Positions 60,501 to 64,000 of a stretch of 64,000 nt of DNA are shown here, piece after piece. Numbering within the stretch: the stretch's first letter is position 1; each line of letters starts with the position of its first letter. Origin of the DNA: Copromyces sp. CBS 386.78 (Eukaryota > Ascomycota > Sordariomycetes > Sordariales > Sordariaceae). The DNA lies in contig MU839086.1 in NCBI GenBank assembly GCA_030685235.1, positions 124,001-188,000 of the forward strand. The letters run 5' to 3'. The translations under genes and the position numbers were made by a program. The notes below the pieces were generated by a model. It searched no databases and was not told the DNA's origin. It saw only the letters and a list, made by a program, of their open reading frames with translations.

Positions 60501-63500
60501 TTTTCTTCGGTAATTTTAATTATTGTAATAATATTAGTATTGTTAGCGAAGCCGATAGTAATTGCGTTTTAAATAGTAGTTAATTTATAGTATAATAAGG
60601 TAATAAAGAGAATAAAAAGGATTAGTAAGAAGGAGGAGCCTTATAATACGCTTACTATAATATTATAAGGTTAGGAAGTTTCGTCGTTGAAGAAAAGAGA
60701 ACTTTTTTTTTTAGTAACGAAATTATTAATTTATTAGAGGATTTATTTCGGGAATTATATTTTTTATAGTATATATAAGAGTTATTTATAATTGATTTTA
60801 TTAAATACGCCCTTTAAATCGAGGAGTATAAAAGATGTTACGGCTTTGAATTTTTATATTATATAGATTGCGTCGGTAATTATTCGGACGGCGAATTCGG
60901 TTAAATAGTTTACTTAATTACTTATTTAGCCTTCTGGGAGGAGATTGTACTCTTCCGCTACTTATATCAATTTTTTGGCTATAAGGGCTTTAAAGATTTT
61001 TCTAACGTTATTTAAAAGCGATATAGGTTATTATATTCCGGCTAGTTTTTATTATTCGGTATTCTTTTTAAGTTTTTTAAAAATAATTATTTTTATATTT
61101 TTAAATTATTAGGGGAAGTATCCGAATTGGAAGTTCGTTGCGGTAAAAGTTACTATTATTTATTTAAACGGTTCTTTATATATTTTTAGAAATTTATTTA
61201 AGAATTAGTTAATATTCGGTGCTTTATTAGGCGTTATTTTTGAAAAGATTTCTTAAATATCTTCTTTAGTAATTAAATTATTAATAGGTACTAGGGTATT
61301 GTTATTTAGTAGTTGAGTCTAATTTGGTAGATAGCCCGTTGGGACTTCTATTTTCGGAAAGAAACGGTTGGTAAGGATGTTTGTTTTACTATTGTAGTCT
61401 TCGATTTCGTTCGCCTACTTATTTTATTTAAAGGGTAGTAATTTTGGCGGATTTATTAGGTAATAGTTTTGTATTTTAATTTATTTTTTTAATAATTAAA
61501 GTTTATTTGGGTTTTTCAATGTGTTTATAATATAATTGTACTATTTCGCTTTTTAAATTTTTGTAATAAATTTCTTTTTTTTATTGCTGCTTCTACAAAT
61601 TCTTTTTAATTTAAAAGCGTCCGGTTTTTAAATTAAATTTACTATTTCCGCTATATTTCTTTCGTTACTGTTTTATATTTTAAATTTTATTAGTTTGTTT
61701 ATTTTCCCCGACTTTTTTTTTAGTATAGGACGAATTCTTTTGTAATACTAATAAATTTTCCGTCGAGTTTATTAAATTTTAGTTCGAACTTTTCTACCGT
61801 TTCGATTTCTTTTAGAATTGATATCCTTTTTTCCGCCGCTTCCCGTATTTTTTCCGCGTTTATTAGATTTTAATTAAATTTTTCCTCTATTTCTATTTTT
61901 TTATTTTTTTTTCCTATTTAGATTTAAATTTTTTAGGGGTAATAGTCTAAGCCCGTTTATTTATACTATTGTATTCCCTAATATTCGGCCTTAATACTTT
62001 ATAAAATTTATATATAGTCGATTATTTTATTTTTTTCTCTTTTAGTCGTATTTCCGAGTTTCGTTAATTCTTCGCGGGGGGTAACGAGGCTAAATTTCTA
62101 TTGCTATACTTATATAAATAATTTTATAGCGTTTAGGCTAGTTTTATTTTCTAAGTCTTAATCGGAGTAATAGAGGTTGTAGTCCTTTATAGTTATATAT
62201 TAGCCGGCTGGGGGTTTTTTTTCGAAGAGTTTGAGGAGGGGAAACCTTTATTAGTATTCCGGCGTACTTTAGAAGAAGATAGGGGAATAAATAGAGTAGA
62301 CGGTTATTAATTTTCGTAGATTCTTTAGTATTACTGTAGCCTAATTTTTCTTAATCCGGAAATTTAAGTCCTTTAAATTCTATTTTTTATTTATGTAAAT
62401 TACTGCTTTACCCTTCTCTAAATAATTGATATTATAATATTTAAATTCTTGCCCGGTTTTTAGATTGCTACGATATTGTAAGTCTCTTTCTATTTGAATA
62501 GCGTTTTCCTTTTTTCGTACGATTTCCCTACATTTTAATAGAATATTTTTAATTAGATTATTAATTACCCTATAAGAGGTTTCCTTTTAATTTAACGGCG
62601 GGCGGGGGGGGTATTATTCCTTTAGAAGTAATAGTAGTAATTAAAGGCGTAATAGCGATAGAGTTAGTATGGGTATAGTTGTTTACGTTCTAGGAGCGGG
62701 TATAAACGTTTATCGGGTTTATACTTACGGATTTCGGCCGAAAGCCGCCCTTAATCTTCTTAGGGCAGCCTCTTTTTCTTCTTCTTATAAGTGATTTCTC
62801 TAAAGTTGTAATTGAATAGGAGTTAGGAGGGGCGTTAGGGATTATAACGTCCTCCTCTAGTTCTATTATTAGTTTTAATACCGGTTTAGCCAGTCCTTTA
62901 CAAATAGTAAAGCTGCGAAGTTTTTTAGCGTAGTCGATAGATACTTTCGCGTAGGCTATTCTTATAAATAGGTACTTCTTTTTATTGAAGGCGAAATACC
63001 CCGACTTCTTATACGGTTTATAAAAGATTAGAGAATTATTTTCGTTTAAAGGGTAATTTTCTTCTCCTATACGCAGCCCTTCGTACTTAACCTTACTATA
63101 ATGGTTATAAGCGTCTTCCTAGCGATAGAATTTCGCTGTATATCCGAAATATTAATATTTAAAATATTATTAGGCGGAGGCTATAGTTTAGAACGGTTCG
63201 TATACGTATATACTGCTATTTTAGAGGAAAAAGTTCTTTTAGAGGAAGATTGTAGCTTTTACGGTTGCGATTTCTATTAAGAGTATTCTTCTTTCTTCCC
63301 TTTTATATTTTTTCTAAAGTTTAGCCCGAATAATTTCCGCCTCCTTATTCTTCGCCCTTATTTTTTATATAATTAATTCGGATTATTTCGCGTCGATGCT
63401 AGCCTATGGGATTCCTTTGACTAAAACGGTTATAGTACTTAGGGATACGACGGCTTCTTTTCTAAAGACCGTCTTAGCCCAAATTTGGTATTTCCAATAT

Positions 63501-63881
63501 TAGTCCTTAGTTAGTTCGTCGAAGATAATTATATAGTTTCCGCTCGTTACCATTTTAGTAGCCGTACGGACTACTTTATACGGGCTCTCCTTCAAGGCGC
63601 CTTTGACGGCCTATTTTGTATTATCGTTCGAGCGCGTAGTAAATTCGGCGGCAATTTAGGCCCCCTTAATAATAAGCTAGCGTTCGCGGTTGGAGGGGAT
63701 GAATTTCTTAGTGGTAACGGCGGGTGGGTGGTGGAGGGTAGCGCTGACCCTGTCCGGCGACTTCCGGACAATGTCAGCCCATCTCTTCGGCGCCTCTTGG
63801 GCGTCTTTCTTTATTTCCTTCGAAATAAACTTCTTCAAATCGTCGATATCCTTCCTAGTGACAAACTGGGCCTCGGCGGCC
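57562..63881 (-). mobile_element. LINE retrotransposon (Tad/I-like), minus orientation, inserted in A'
   Basis: Flanked by ATTAACGACGGGTTA at 57547-57561 and 63882-63896, a duplication of 13-15 bp (two bases are ambiguous). The 3' end (left) has a short (TAA)n-type tail at 57562-57573, and there are no LTRs. On the minus strand the RT is clear: LLDLKGVFNK near 60825, GSSFLLILFILF near 60640-60600 and IGFANNTNII near 60550, the last being a FADD box with both Asp changed to Asn. About 6.3 kb, so close to full length for Tad-like elements. Heavily RIPed except for its 5' end. Confidence 0.85.
58600..62850 (-). pseudogene. LINE ORF2-like region with reverse transcriptase
   Basis: Minus-strand RT motifs are spaced as in Tad/I-clade LINEs (positions in the LINE entry). 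An endonuclease should precede RT (about 61.5-62.8 kb) and an RNase H follow it, but I could not confirm either by eye. Limits are approximate. Confidence 0.6.
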
Positions 63882-63883
63882 AT
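63677..63883 (-). pseudogene. LINE ORF1 N-terminus, not RIPed
   Basis: 68 codons read cleanly from ATG 63883: MAAEAQFVTRKDIDDLKKF, a Lys/Glu-rich helix (EIKKDAQEAPKRWADIVRK), then RVSATLHHPP. The stop at 63677 lies where RIPed sequence begins (about 63690). Composition is normal here (GC-rich, CpA and TpG kept), in sharp contrast to the rest of the element. The first two bases of the ATG coincide with the target duplication. Confidence 0.65.
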
Positions 63884-64000
63884 TAACGACGGGTTAGCAA
63901 ATTATTATATTATAGAATATACGAAGTAATAACGCTAGTAATAGTAATAAAATAGGGTTGGTAAACGAAATAAATTATTAAGAACTTTTATTTTAAATTT
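63882..64000 (+). pseudogene. A' fragment: end of pol, continues beyond the window
   Basis: Matches 30041-30160 of element A (the end of pol and the start of the non-pol 3' region). The A' 3' LTR and right target duplication must lie to the right of the window. Confidence 0.85.

Larger units (their letters stand above)
22754..64000 (+). mobile_element. Element A': Ty3/gypsy retrotransposon, split by four insertions, continues past the window
   Basis: The oldest layer. Its pieces are the 5' LTR 22754-22964, gag 22965-24018, gag-pol 31580-32716, RT 39873-40217, RT to chromodomain 55078-57561, and the pol end 63882-64000. Joined on paper, they are collinear with element A (24230-30160). The gaps hold A, B, B' and the LINE. 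The RT/RNase H/integrase order (gypsy), a zinc knuckle with Cys and His turned to Tyr near 31640, and a degenerate chromodomain near 57400-57550 (KNRRIFLIN, ALNRFEVKY) are visible. Every frame is closed by many TAA/TAG codons, mostly at former Gln or Trp positions, as RIP produces. The 3' LTR is not in the window. Confidence 0.85.

Noticed and set aside
1..64000. tRNA or dispersed 5S rRNA genes
   Set aside because: I looked for B-box-like GGTTCGANNCC with a matching A-box and for 5S-like internal promoters; the hits lie in coding sequence or lack partner stems. A covariance-model search would settle it.

Overview
The window looks like chromosomal DNA of a filamentous ascomycete, almost certainly Neurospora or a very close relative. 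Genes have short introns (54-170 bp, plus one of 739 bp) with GTRNGY-type donors and CTRAY branch motifs. A nit-4-type nitrate regulator is present. More than 40 kb of the window carries the extreme AT-richness, TpA excess and Gln/Trp-to-stop decay typical of repeat-induced point mutation (RIP).

Left third (about 0.3-22.6 kb) is a euchromatic gene island with six genes: an MFS transporter (+), a HIT/Fhit-type hydrolase (+), the nitrate-assimilation activator nit-4 (-), a La RNA-binding protein (-), the mitochondrial ribosomal protein uS4m/NAM9 (+) and a Cdc3/AspB-type septin (-). They are housekeeping or regulatory genes with no sign of operon or cluster function. The first ~285 bp are already RIP-degraded, so both sides of the island touch mutated repeat DNA. 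A 402-bp MITE-like element with 26-bp perfect terminal inverted repeats and TAA flanks lies upstream of the septin gene.

Right two thirds (22.75-64 kb) is one heavily RIPed stack of transposons that can be taken apart from LTR pairs, target-site duplications (TSDs) and empty sites. The base is one Ty3/gypsy element, A', starting at 22754 and running past the end of the window. Into A' were inserted: a second copy of the same family, A (24019-31579, TSD GGTTT); a reverse-oriented gypsy element B (32717-39872); a forward element B' of the B family (40218-55077, TSD ATAAA); and a Tad/I-like LINE on the minus strand (57562-63881, 13-15 bp TSD). A carries an 816-bp inverted-repeat element (26346-27161). 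B' carries a related 412-bp element (42992-43403) and a third gypsy family, C (44289-51551, TSD GTACG/ATACA). All retroelement proteins are broken by RIP, with zinc-knuckle Cys/His changed to Tyr, RT DD changed to DN or NN, and Gln/Trp changed to stop.

The less ordinary observations are: the nesting and the relative dates of insertion and RIP that the TSDs allow; a LINE 5' end that escaped RIP; an antisense reading frame with its own TATA-like motif in the 3' part of element A; two related 8-bp-TSD inverted-repeat elements; a GC-AG intron in uS4m; and a septin whose first coding exon seems to be only four bases, followed by a 739-bp intron that is open in frame with the start codon for 218 codons. 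I saw no tRNA, rRNA or CRISPR array. All coordinates were worked out by eye from the sequence; no searches were run.
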